Part shown: positions 10,088-20,467 of the stretch, one piece after another
Position numbering within the stretch: position 1 is the stretch's first letter
How the letters are laid out: every line of letters begins with the position of its first letter
Position numbers and translations under genes: made by a program
From: Viola odorata
Taxonomy: Eukaryota > Streptophyta > Magnoliopsida > Malpighiales > Violaceae
Direction of reading: 5' to 3'
DNA length: 64,000 bases
NCBI GenBank assembly: GCA_963691705.1
Contig: OY829542.1
Span: 24,166,579 to 24,230,578 of the forward strand
Notes under the pieces: model-generated
What the model saw: the letters and a program-made list of their open reading frames with translations, nothing else
The model's database searches: none
Told to the model about the DNA's origin: nothing

Positions 10088-12146
10088 CTGATAAAAGTTT
10101 TCATCTAAATATAAAAAATTTAGATTGAATTGAATAATAATGAATATCCACAACAACTATATCCATTAATTATCCATTTATAGTATCCATTGGTAAATGG
10201 TATGGATATGGATATGAATATTTATTATCCACGGTAAATGATATGCATATGGTTTTGCATGTTTAATTATTCATATTATCCATTATCCACACATATATAT
10301 ATTACTCTTTAAACTAAAATATATAATATATAGTATTATAATAAGTGAATTAATAATAAGTTTGTACTAATATTTATTTTGTTTTATAATTTAAAAAAAT
10401 TTGATTAAGAAATTAAGAAATATAATTATTGTATAGCAAACTAGCCAAACGATATATATAGTTTTTCTACAAGTGAAAAATCTCAACCCTAAGTAAATAG
10501 TAGAAATATGCAATTAGGCAAGCACTAGCAGCTAATGGCGGAGGTAGGGATGGGCTTGGGCGGGCTTCCTGGCCCTTTTTTTTAATGTATATATACATAT
10601 TAATTATTTTTATTTTTATTTTTATTTTTATTATTAATAATGAAAATTAAGAGATTTAAAATTTAAATCTACAAAAATAGTACGAAAATATTGGTATATA
10701 TTTTAACAAGTTATACTTTTACTAATAAAAAATATTACTATATTTTATATATATATACTTATTTGGTATAATTAGAATTCTATGAAAGTCAAAATTTCAA
10801 TATTCAGATCAAATAATAAAAATTATTTTTATTTTAAAGCTCTAAGGTGATTGTACGAATATTTCATTCTCAAGAATCGTATTGGTGTAGTTGCTTTGTT
10901 ATTTCTTTCATTTGATATAAAAAAGTATTAGTATACATGTATAATTATAAAGTATTTCGTTAATTAGTTGAAGACTATTATATATATTATAATATTTTTT
11001 GTATATTAATGTTAGTCACCTAAGAAAAAATTCTGGCTCTGTCTCTACTAGCAGCGCTGCATCTGTGTAAGAAACCCGCTCTACTCTCACAACCCCTATG
11101 TGTGTGAGATATGGTGAATGATGATTAAGCATGATTGCTTGCAATTTTTACTTGTCTTAGCTGTTGCTGATGAATTTGAGGATTTGTAATTTGTTGAGTT
11201 TTAGTGTGTTTCTGGATATATATTTTTCATTTTAATTCATGTAGATTTCGACTGCGTGTTTAAACTTTTATTTTCAAATTCTTCGTGTATTTTTAGAAGT
11301 AATTTTTTTTCATGGTAGAGTACATTAGTCGATTTACGAACCCATAAATACTAACTCGTGCTTTTTAGAAGTTTTATTTCTTCCATTAATGGAATTCATC
11401 CATTATGTACGTGGATAGTTAGTGACGTACATATGTTTTTACCAAATATAAAAATAGGTTGTAATAGTATGGATATAAATATAGTAAAAAATAAATGGTA
11501 TGGATATGATTTAGGTGAGTATCATATCACCGTTATCCGTAATTTTAATGTGTGGTATATGTATATAGCAAGGATTAAAAAATATTTATTATTTGGGTGT
11601 TTATATAACTAGTGATCTTTTAACAATGAATATGTTTTTCACATTTTTTTCTTTTACTTCGTTAAGTTGAATTCGTGAAAATTATAATAAATATGTAATA
11701 CTAAATAAATTAATATAGGTCATATGTTAGTACGGAAAAAACTTTGATAGATCATGATGTAGGTAGATCATGATCTACCCAAGTTTTACTCATGTTAGTA
11801 CTAGGGAGGATCGCATCAATACACCAAGGATCAAGATTTGAGTTATAAAAAGCTAGCAATAAAAGTGTATAACTCACTAAATTTTACGGAAGTTAGAAAT
11901 TAGAATATAGGGATGGATGAAGTGCGGTAAAACGCACCGCTCATAATCGATATTAACCGTTTACGATAATCATTTATAAAAGATGAGGTTGTAATTTTGG
12001 AAATATAATTAACTGCATTTAGAAGTTAGATTGTAGATTTATACATTAATAACGGCTTGTTAACCACATCCATTTAAGATTTATATATATTTATAATTTT
12101 TTATAATAAAATTAATAATTATAATAATGGATAATAAAAAAAATTA
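10088..12146. other. AT-rich intergenic spacer
   Basis: Very AT-rich, with repeated TATCCAT/ATGGATA words (10140-10300 and 11460-11530), which suggest an old TIR element. The stretch 11022-11046 (AAATTCTGGCTCTGTCTCTA) resembles a decayed hAT-type terminus. I see no gene that I can support. Confidence 0.4.
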
Positions 12147-12273
12147 CTCCCTCCATTTTTGAATAATCGTCACTTTTATACTTTTTGTTACTATTCACTT
12201 TACTTGACTTTTTGATATTTGTTGTACTTTTTGTTACTGTTTCAAAGAGTTAATTATTCAAAAACAGAGGAAG
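12147..12273. mobile_element. Stowaway-like MITE upstream of the lipid-synthase gene
   Basis: TIRs CTCCCTCCATTTTTGAATAA and the complement of TTATTCAAAAACAGAGGAAG, with TA on both flanks (12145-12146 and 12274-12275). The length is 127 bp. It ends about 260 bp before the ATG of the next gene, so it lies in that gene's promoter region. Confidence 0.85.
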
Positions 12274-12296
12274 TATATTAATTGTTATCATTTGTA

Positions 12297-12323
12297 AAGA
12301 AAAAGAAAAAGAAAAAGAAAAAC
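12297..12323. repeat. (AAAAAG)n microsatellite
   Basis: About four units of a G-and-five-A hexamer lie just after the MITE. Confidence 0.8.
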
Positions 12324-12533
12324 AAGAAATTGATGACTCGTTAGCTGAACTAACTCGATGCGACTCATTAAGTGAACTCGATGGTTATTAGTTGTATCAC
12401 CATGGCAAGATCGACAAAAGAAAAAAGAAAGCACGCTTCTGACTCTGAGATTAGAATTAGATAGTTTTGCTTTCCCACTCACTCTCCAGTCTCCACACTT
12501 TCGTTCTTCCAGGTACCGCCCACACCCACTGCA

Positions 12534-15480
12534 ATGAGGACGAGGATCTCCGGTGGTTTGGGGGTGGCGGCCATTTCTTATGTGGCGGTGGACTACCTCC
12601 GTTACCATTTCCCGGCGTTGCACGAGCGGCTGCAGCCCGTACTCTGGTGTTCCCTGGCTCTAATCGCTATCTCTCGTGTCCCTTTCTACAAGCACTGGTC
12701 CTCCGAGCTCCGCTCCGTCGTCCCTTTCATCACTTCCTTGCTCTTCATGCTCGCTTGCCTCTTCTTCGAGGTTCTTTCTGTGCGCTTCGTCACTGCTGTC
12801 CTTGGCCTTGATTGGCACCGGTAATTGCTTTCTTCACATCCTAAAAAAAACAAAATGTTGTATGTTTGATTTGTTTCCAGATTTTGTTCAATTAGATTGT
12901 ATTGTGTATTTCTTTTCTTTCTTTTGGGAATTTCTGAGATGAATGGTGTCATTGGATTTATCTTAGATTTTACCTTCCATATGTTGTTGTTTGGCTTTCC
13001 TTGAATGTGCTTGCAGCTGATCTGATTTAGGTTTGACTTTCCATAAAAAAAATACGATCTTAATCGTATTTAATAATCTAAGTTGCTTATTATTAAATGC
13101 CCTGCCTAATATAACTGGGTTTCACTACATCCCTCATTAGATATTTGAAAATGGTTGCAAAAGACATAGGGGACGTTTTTAATGGCGATTCTTTGTTTTC
13201 ATTTACTCGTTTTCTATTGGTTTTGGGTATTTTAATAGGAGCATAGGGGAATTTGATTTGTTTTGCATGAAGTTGGGATACTTGCAATTGAAATCCCTAC
13301 ATTACAGACTGGTGAAATGGATATGTATGAGTCAATAGTCATGGTGGCCATGAAGTAATATGCTCAAGTTCTCCTACTTCAAAAGCTACAGATGGCTGTT
13401 GAGATGGTTTTTATTTAGGCTTTCAGTCCGTGCATTACATTCATTAAGACGTGCAGGTCTGCATTTCGTGTGGAAAATAGCAGAGTACTCATTTCAAAAT
13501 TAAATCAACAATTACCAATTTCTAAATCCAAATTCGAAATTTTCCATGAGTCATTTTCTTAAAGTTGATGCAGCCTGCCATGATTTGGTTCATTTTGCAA
13601 ACAATTTTTTAAACCTTAGCTAAATATGCTAACAAGATTATGTATTGGCTTGATAATGTTGAGCAGTGCTACGCCTCCTCTTCCGGACACTGGACAGTGG
13701 TTGCTTCTCTCATTGAATGAGAAGCTTCCTCAAACAGTTGTTGAGATGCTAAGGGCTCATGTAATTGGACTGCACCATTACCTGATGTTATTTATGATGT
13801 TGGCTTTCTCGGTGCTGTTTGACTCTGTAAATGCTCCAGGCCTCGGGCTTGGTGCAAGGTACATGTTCACTATGGCAATTGGCCGTCTTCTTCGGGCAAT
13901 AACTTTTCTCTCTACTATTCTGCCATCAGGGCGGCCATGGTGTGCTGATGGTCGTTTTAAAGTACCTGCATACCCTCATCGTTGGGCCCAGAAGTATTAT
14001 GTGCCTTATGCATCAGATGCTAATGCTATTCGTCAGATATTGTCCCTAGATATGGCCTACGGTAGGTTGTTTATTGCTTTCACGGTTCTGTAACTGTTTG
14101 ATCTTCTGGTTTATGTTATTCATATGAATCTTAGACTCATTGCTGTTTTCTAGTGTTGACTTTACTACTGATCCACAAGGAGCTAACTACTTGAATGGAT
14201 GTCATTCTAAGGACTTGTGTTTACATGTTTGTGATTCACATGGAAATAATCTTGTATCTTTTCTAGAGTTGAATTTACTACTGCTCCTTATGGAGCTTAC
14301 TACATCAATAGATGCCATTCTAAAAGACTTGCAGTTGCATGTTTGTGATTTACATGGCAGTAAAATAATGTTTATCATATTCATTGACTTCCCTTACCTC
14401 TTAACCTTAACCATGAAATCTTTCATATAATGCCCATAATGTGGAGCCACATTCGAGTCATGCATGCTACGATGGGAGGCTTACGTGATCTTTTAGTCTG
14501 CCACCACAGGCACTAAGCAAAATTATTATGCTATTGGTCATTATTATAATGGTTTGACATCAATGACCACGGCCCTCTAATCACTTTATTCTCTTAGATA
14601 ATCTAATTTAGACAAAGGCTTGTGGAAGGTTCCTACTAGTTGTTAATTGTGACGTGATCCACCAAAACTCCATTTGGGTTCCTGCTCTGTTCTCATTTTT
14701 GAGTCATTCTAAATTTTACTGCATGTATTAATTAGTTCAGTTTGACTGGAATTTTGCTTTACAATTTTTTGTTGAATTTACTTTTTCAGCTGATACTGGC
14801 ACATATCCTAGCGATTATCACCCAAATTGGGGTTCAATGAGTTTCCTAATAGACTTCTTACGACCAACTGAAGAATGTTCTTGGTATAGTGTCCTGAAAA
14901 GAGCTAGTGGTGGCTGCAATGACCTCCTATACAGTGGCCACATGCTTGTTGCCGTGCTGACTGCTATGGCTTGGACGGTAATTTGCATTTTCACACTTAG
15001 AAATTGTGTTGTCTGATCATTTACTGTTCATTTTTTGAACTTTTAAATACCAAGTTTCTTGTTGTTGGCTTGTGATTACAGGAAGCATATGGTGGTTTTA
15101 GCTCTGCATTCATATGGGCGCTGGTATTGCATAGTGCCCAGAGAGAGGTAAGGGAGCGTCACCACTACACCGCAGACTGCGTTGTGGCAATATATGTAGG
15201 GATTCTTCTGTGGAAGATGACAGGCTTTCTTTGGCCTGTCAAGGATGCCTCTAGACGGAGGAGGTTCAACAAGTTTGAGAGTATCCATGGGAGACTAATC
15301 CAAGCTGCAAAAGATTCAGACATGGATGAAGTGAGGGAGCTTCTTCAGGAAGTTGAGTTGGACAATCAAGAGAGTCAGAACAAAGGGCAGAGCAAAGCTA
15401 TGTGGTTATTTTCTTGCGTGACTATAGTTTCTGCGCTTACTGTTGTCCTTTTGGCCTTCACATGGACAGATGACGGGTGA
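12534..15480 (+). CDS. sphingomyelin-synthase-like / IPC-synthase-like membrane protein (four exons)
   Basis: Exons are 12534-12820, 13667-14061, 14790-14977 and 15082-15480. All introns are GT..AG and all junctions stay in frame. The product is 422 residues. Several hydrophobic segments (residues about 10-25, 33-50 and 65-95, then more in exons 2-4) indicate an integral endomembrane protein. The lipid-phosphatase-like C-terminal domain carries the family's catalytic set: SGHM in exon 3, and HHYTADCVVAIY in exon 4, giving the His/His/Asp triad. This family moves a phospho-headgroup from a phospholipid to ceramide, or acts as a related lipid phosphatase. In plants one branch makes inositolphosphorylceramide; this protein looks like the less-studied 'sphingomyelin synthetase family' branch. 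The start is the first ATG after a CT-rich 5' leader. No defect is seen. The family is well supported; the substrate is not. Confidence 0.9.
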
Positions 15481-15730
15481 TTTTCCGGTAATATTTTTCT
15501 CAGGCTGGGGTTTAACGTGTGGATGTTGTATTTTGCAAGTTCATTATCAGCTGTTTGGAGTTACCTCAACTTTAATGAGGTTGATATAAAGGAGATTTAT
15601 GTACTCGTCCCACGAAAAATCTGCAACACGGTTGATGAGCTAGTTTGTTCAATGCCATGCAAGAATGCCTGATATGAAAGTTAGACTAGTGTTGAGTTTA
15701 TGTTTACGCTTAAAGTCTCTGCCAGCAGAT

Positions 15731-16157
15731 AGGGTGGCAAAATGGGCGGACGGACTGACGTCCATGAACCATTCCTATTTTGTCCAATAAATAAGTTGCA
15801 CAGACTAGTCCAAATCCATTTAATAAACGGATAAACAAGACCTGTCCATCTAAATTAGCCGGGTTTGGACGGGTTTTCGTCCAATAATAATTTTTTTCTG
15901 AGAATTGAATTTTTTTTTTGAAATATATATATTTTTGAAATAATATATTTTTTGAAAAATAATGTTTTTTAAAAAAAATTAAATAACAAACGGACAGATG
16001 GGAACTCGTCGGGTTTGTCCCGTCTGTCCATGTATATAGCGGGATGGGTTTGACTCGATCCGTTTATTAAATGGGACAAAAAATATTGTCCATATCTCAT
16101 TTAAATTTGGACGGACGGGTCGGGCATATGGACGTTCGTCCATTTTGCCACCCCTAC
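15731..16157. mobile_element. hAT-type non-autonomous element
   Basis: The left end AGGGTGGCAAAATGG and the right end CCATTTTGCCACCCCT are inverted repeats. They are flanked by CAGCAGAT (15723-15730) and TAGCAGAT (16158-16165), an 8-bp duplication with one mismatch, as for hAT elements. It lies about 250 bp after the lipid-synthase stop codon. It is non-coding. Confidence 0.7.
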
Positions 16158-16234
16158 TAGCAGATGATATGAGAAACCTCGTTAGTCGTGTTTTAAAGAT
16201 GTTACCGGATAGATGCTGTAAGGGGTGTTTGGTA

Positions 16235-16492
16235 CTCCCTCTGTTTCCAATTAACTGTCACTTTCCTACGGATTCTTACTGTTCATAATATGTCATTTTA
16301 TCTTTTCTGAAACATATATTTTGTGCAAATGACAATTTTTTTTTATGCATTAACCCAATTTGATGATGGTGTGGTAATTTGAGTGGAAATTAGGAGTAAA
16401 AATAAAACAATGTGGAATAAAATAAGATCAAAGATCATTGTCTTACGAATTTTTACTATTTCAAAACGTCGTTTAATTGGAAACGGAGGGAG
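16235..16492. mobile_element. Stowaway-like MITE
   Basis: TIRs CTCCCTCTGTTTCCAATTAA and the complement of TTAATTGGAAACGGAGGGAG. The left flank is TA (16233-16234) and the right is CA, a decayed duplication. The length is 258 bp and it is non-coding. Confidence 0.8.
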
Positions 16493-17287
16493 CATCAAAT
16501 ATGGAGTAGTTCAATTAATTTCATTAATAAAATTTAATTATAATTAGATTGATGAATGTATTCTAGTGATTAATATACTATTTATAATTAAAAAATTAAA
16601 ATGAATTGAAATTAACATATTATTTAATAGGACTAAAAAATAAATTTATTTTAATTATTTTACAATTATACCCCTAAATTAAAATCAAACAACTAATATT
16701 TATAAGAAATCAATCCTACTATGACCTCAACACTGTTCACATGCCCACCCTTTCTTTGTTAGCCTCCACCACCGTCTGCGGATACTTCTCCACTAACCAT
16801 CGGTAGCATGCCAGCATTCCCGTATTAAATCTTCACTCTGGTAATTTGTGATAGTAATTTTGTTTTTATTGTTCTTTCCTATCTCATTACAGTTCAATTC
16901 TCCGCTGCTCTGTCGGTGGGTTTAGCAAGGTTTATTTGCTTTAGTTCAGAGAGCGGTTGGTGCGATCGCGCCGCTGATGTTGCTGTGTTTCAGCTTTTAG
17001 ACGGGGCTTTTAAATAATTAACTAATTAATTATTAAAAATATAAATGAATTTCTCAACCATCACACCTATTTTGGTATGAATTTTATTTTGTATTAATTT
17101 TGATGGTTTAATTATGTAAGAATTGAATTCGTTTAAAAAAAAGTATAACAAACACTGAATTTGTTCAAATTTTAGTTTAAATGAACTAAACTCTTTAAAA
17201 CGTAGATAGTCAATTAAAAATCTATAGAAGAAAGAAAATTAGCAATTAAAAAAAAGAACAAAAAGAGAACAAATGATAAAATAATTA
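16493..17287. other. AT-rich spacer
   Basis: No gene is seen. The last 150 bp, rich in AAAGAA and AATTAAA, resemble the A-rich DNA right of the Tat element (33364 on), so the two are the split halves of the insertion site. Confidence 0.5.
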
Positions 17288-17292
17288 AAATA

Positions 17293-17829
17293 TGATAATA
17301 ATATACAGATTCTACGGTGATCGGGATGATGACTCCTGTCGGTTGGTGCTGCTGTAGTTGCCGTCGATCTCACCTGCAAAGCGCCGGAGGGGGGGCTCCG
17401 GCGTAGACACTCCGATGCCTAAGTCAGTAAACGGTTCAAAAATAGCAGCAGTTCCAATCAGTAAAATTCGGCTTACTTGACGTTTAGATTAAGGGGTATT
17501 TGTAGGCCACTGGAGGCGATAGCTGGACGAGAGGGCGATATCCAGGCCAGTCGATGCCCCTGATGGCGTCATGGGCGATACCCACGACGATGTCGGGGGC
17601 GATACCTACGATGACCCGGGTACGATGGCCCTATAGGTCCCTGGGATGGGATGATGCCGTGCGTGTAGAGACGCGTGAGACCTTTCCCCCCGCTGACGTC
17701 GACCATCCCAGTAAACTCTTCACAGTCTGGTAGCGATAGCTTAGGCGTTCCGTCCTGGCTTGTGGGACTCCCTCTTCAGCAGGGGTCATAATTACGGAAA
17801 GGCCTTTCGGATTGCCTTAATAGTTATCA
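17293..17829 (-). repeat. 3' LTR of Tat element
   Basis: 537 bp, TGATAATAAT..AGTTATCA, nearly identical to the right LTR. It lacks about 73 bp of GGGCGATACC-type tandem sequence present there (about 33038-33111). Confidence 0.93.
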
Positions 17830-18333
17830 TAAGTCCAACTGAAAACGAGCCCGAGTGTTTACCAAGGGCTATCATTCCCTGTCCATGTCTGGAATCTTAA
17901 GTGAGGGTCCTTTCTTTCTTAAGGTGGTATGCTCACGGGGTCTCCGAGCTTCTTTGTCTCTTTCGGTATGACAGAGATCCGCCTAAACAATAGGTATTGC
18001 CTATATCTTGTACATAATTGTTGGGGCGTCACTTTCGCCTAGCGATATTATCCCAATGGGTCCACCGGTGGGGCTTTAGAAGGTTGCCAGCTCGCCGTAC
18101 TGTAAGAGAGCTACCGATGTACCATTGTCAGCGTTGCCGCGAGCCGGGACCGGATTCGCACCGTTGAGATAGGCTTGTATACGTTCCGAGTCTATCATCC
18201 TTTTGGGTGAGCTGCGAACACCTAGAGGAGATAGGCATTTTATGGGGATGTTAGTAAACTTTATACTTACAGAGATGTTTAGGAACACGCGGGCTCTTTC
18301 TCTCCTTTTCGCTCATGGAGACAGCGATATTGA

Positions 18334-18515
18334 CGCGGTTTTATGCCATCAGCTGCCTACGTTCTGCACGACTTTATACCACCAGATACCTGCAATATCG
18401 GCGAGGCTTTACGCTGCTAGGAGCTACCTGCGACATCGACGCGGCCTTATACTGTGGATACCTACAATCGTACGTCTTTTATGTTATGGCCACCTGTAAT
18501 ATCGTGCTCCTTGGC
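18334..18515. repeat. degenerate ~36-bp tandem repeat
   Basis: Five diverged units begin at about 18334, 18370, 18405, 18443 and 18475. Each has TTTAT or CTTTA, then about 10 variable bases, then ACCTGC(A/G)A(T/C)ATCG or a variant. It sits just upstream of the first antisense gene. The stretch 17830-18333 to its left holds no gene that I can see. Confidence 0.5.
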
Positions 18516-18682
18516 GTTTTTTTGGGACTCAGTCTTGTATTCCTTTCGAACATCTGCGTCGTGGGCGATATACGAACGTCGTCCTCCATTTCCGTTTCAG
18601 GTCCATCGTCCTTCGAGGGTAACGGGACGACTCGTCTTTTGAGGACATCCTTTTTTCCCAAGACCCCTTTTTCTTCGGAGCC

Positions 18683-18690
18683 TATAAATC
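18683..18690 (+). promoter_or_regulatory. TATA-like box of antisense gene 1
   Basis: TATAAATC lies 48 bp before the ATG at 18738, a plausible core promoter. No CACGTG box is visible upstream, unlike antisense genes 2-4. Confidence 0.45.
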
Positions 18691-18737
18691 TGGGGCTTTC
18701 TCCACCCACGCTCTTCTCATCTTTGGCAATTCGCATC

Positions 18738-19115
18738 ATGGATCATTTGACTAAAAAATTTCTCCTTTCCAAGGGCCACACTCTCAAGAACTTTAATGAT
18801 GGTGACGTTGGGTTTCTGGAGAACATGCTGGTCAAAACTTCCGAGGACATCCTGGAGCTGCAAGGAATGCTGACCCCACTCCATTCTAGGCTGGGAGCCA
18901 CGTCTCTGGAGGATTTCAGTCCTTTAGAGAGCGTGTCGAGGTTGGCCACCTCCATCGCTCGGATTCAGGTGGTGATTGCCATGCTGCAGCAGCGCAAGGA
19001 CATGCTGGGGTGCTGCTTGAAGGGAATGAGGGTCACCTCTGCCGACCTGACTCTGGTCATGGACTCTCTGCGAGAAATTCCTGAAGTGCCCGAGGACGCT
19101 GGTTCTGACGCCTAA
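18738..19115 (+). CDS. antisense gene 1: 125-aa helical protein of unknown function
   Basis: It opens MDHLTKKFLLSKGHTLKN and continues with long predicted helices (ENMLVKTSEDILELQGML; SVSRLATSIARIQVVIAMLQQRKDM). No signal peptide, membrane segment or known motif is seen. The frame is open further upstream (to 18315), but that part is repetitive, and the ATG at 18738 follows a TATA-like box closely, so I prefer it. An AATAAATAAA polyadenylation-like signal lies at about 19189, some 75 bp after the stop. It lies inside the Tat element, opposite to gag-pol. The function is unknown. Confidence 0.55.
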   Translation: MDHLTKKFLLSKGHTLKNFNDGDVGFLENMLVKTSEDILELQGMLTPLHSRLGATSLEDFSPLESVSRLATSIARIQVVIAMLQQRKDMLGCCLKGMRVTSADLTLVMDSLREIPEVPEDAGSDA

Positions 19116-19447
19116 CGGCGGTGGCTTTCTTTGTACCTTTTCTCCTTTCCTACTTTCGCCTCTGTACTTTTTCGGCCATTTAGGCCATAATAAATAAACT
19201 GTCTCCTTTTTTGCCGCTTGTCACTATTCTTCTTCTTTAACGTGCCATTTGTCTTTTTTCAGTTGGAGGCCTCCCAAGCCCAACCTAAAATGAGTCAGTT
19301 ACTGGACGGTTTCCTCGCTAACCGTTCTGCATTAATTCTGCGCCGCCGCCTCCTTATCCGCCGATTGGGCTAAATTTTGGTTTTCCTTGATCCGGGGGAG
19401 ATTCCAACAGGCGTGACTGCAAATCAGGATTTGCACTCCAGATTGTA

Positions 19448-19516
19448 CACGTGTCTGTTTTCAAAAGTCGTATTGGAAGATCAAAAGCTTCTCCCCTTCT
19501 TTTGGCTATTTAATAG
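19448..19516 (+). promoter_or_regulatory. CACGTGTC box plus TATA-like box, antisense gene 2
   Basis: CACGTGTC (19448-19455) is a G-box/ABRE-type core. It is followed by TATTTAATAG (19507-19516), 61 bp before the ATG at 19577. The same box occurs upstream of antisense genes 3 and 4. Confidence 0.5.
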
Positions 19517-19576
19517 GATCCTCTCCCTCCTTTCTGTTCATCTTATTTTTCTTCTTGACAGATCGTTTGTGCTCTC

Positions 19577-19996
19577 ATGGCTGACTCTTATTTTTTAGAT
19601 ACCGCGGCGCGGGATTCTCCGCCAACTCCTCCGACTTCGCCGGACTCGGACAATCCTCCTCTTTCGCCTCCGTGGAGGCCGTTTGTTCGCCGGCGGGGAC
19701 GCAAGAGGCAGAGGAAACATGCCTCCCGGGTATCTGTGCCGCTTCCCAAGTATCATGCTCCTTCTGCTGAAAAGGGGGACGAACCCTTCCTTCCTCCCTG
19801 CGTCGGGCTAAAAATAGCTTTCCCTTCCGCGAGCATTGAAACGGCAATGTCGACCACAGAAGAGAAGCCCGACCGATCACTGGTACACGTGGTAAAGAGG
19901 AGGGAAGAGCCTTTCCCTTCCTTTAGCGAGGAGCCATCGCTCTCGGATGACGATGTAGTCTACTGCTATGATATTACTTGGTCGAATAGTGATTAG
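19577..19996 (+). CDS. antisense gene 2: small basic/proline-rich protein, possible NLS
   Basis: 139 residues. The N-terminus is Pro/Ser-rich (SPPTPPTSPDSDNPPLSPP), followed by a strongly basic stretch FVRRRGRKRQRKHA (residues about 35-48) that looks like a nuclear localisation signal. The C-terminus is acidic (EEPSLSDDDVVYCYDITW). No known domain is recognised. A GAATGAATAAGA polyadenylation-like signal follows at about 20040. I infer a nuclear or nucleic-acid-associated role from composition only. Confidence 0.5.
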   Translation: MADSYFLDTAARDSPPTPPTSPDSDNPPLSPPWRPFVRRRGRKRQRKHASRVSVPLPKYHAPSAEKGDEPFLPPCVGLKIAFPSASIETAMSTTEEKPDRSLVHVVKRREEPFPSFSEEPSLSDDDVVYCYDITWSNSD

Positions 19997-20225
19997 CTTA
20001 GTTTGTCTTGCTTCTTTGTAGATGCCGTATGGCTATTTGGAATGAATAAGATAACGCTTCATTTTCTTTGGTGCCCCTATCGCTTTCTCGCGTTACCTCT
20101 TCAAGCGTCAAGGGTTGTCGCAGGGGGACAGCTATTGCTGGGCGCAACCGTCTTTTGGTCTTTTAGTCAATAACCGTCTTCTCTGGAAGACATAAATGAC
20201 TGTCCACGCGTTCCTCTCTGCTTCG

Positions 20226-20278
20226 CACGTGTCTCCCTTTTACAGGCTGTCTTCTTCTTCAAGTTGAACCTTTATAAG
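20226..20278 (+). promoter_or_regulatory. CACGTGTC box plus TATA-like box, antisense gene 3
   Basis: CACGTGTC at 20226-20233 and TTATAAG at 20272-20278, about 190 bp before the preferred ATG (20468). The spacing matches the TATA-to-ATG distance of antisense gene 4 (about 174 bp). Confidence 0.5.
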
Positions 20279-20467
20279 GGAAACCCTATTCTCTTTCATC
20301 ATTTTTGCCAATATTCTGCGAATTTTCGCACTTTCTCTTTCTTCTGTGTTTCTTCTTGCTCGAGGAGAGTCTCCACAACTGCTCTTCTGCGGCGGCGGTC
20401 TGTTCTCTGGCTACCCCTTCCAGGTACTTTGTCTCTCTCTTGCCATAGTTTATTTTCTCAGTTCCTT

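Noticed and set aside
18315..18737. N-terminal extension of antisense gene 1
   Set aside because: This part is the degenerate tandem repeat plus promoter-like DNA; the ATG after the TATA-like box is a better start.
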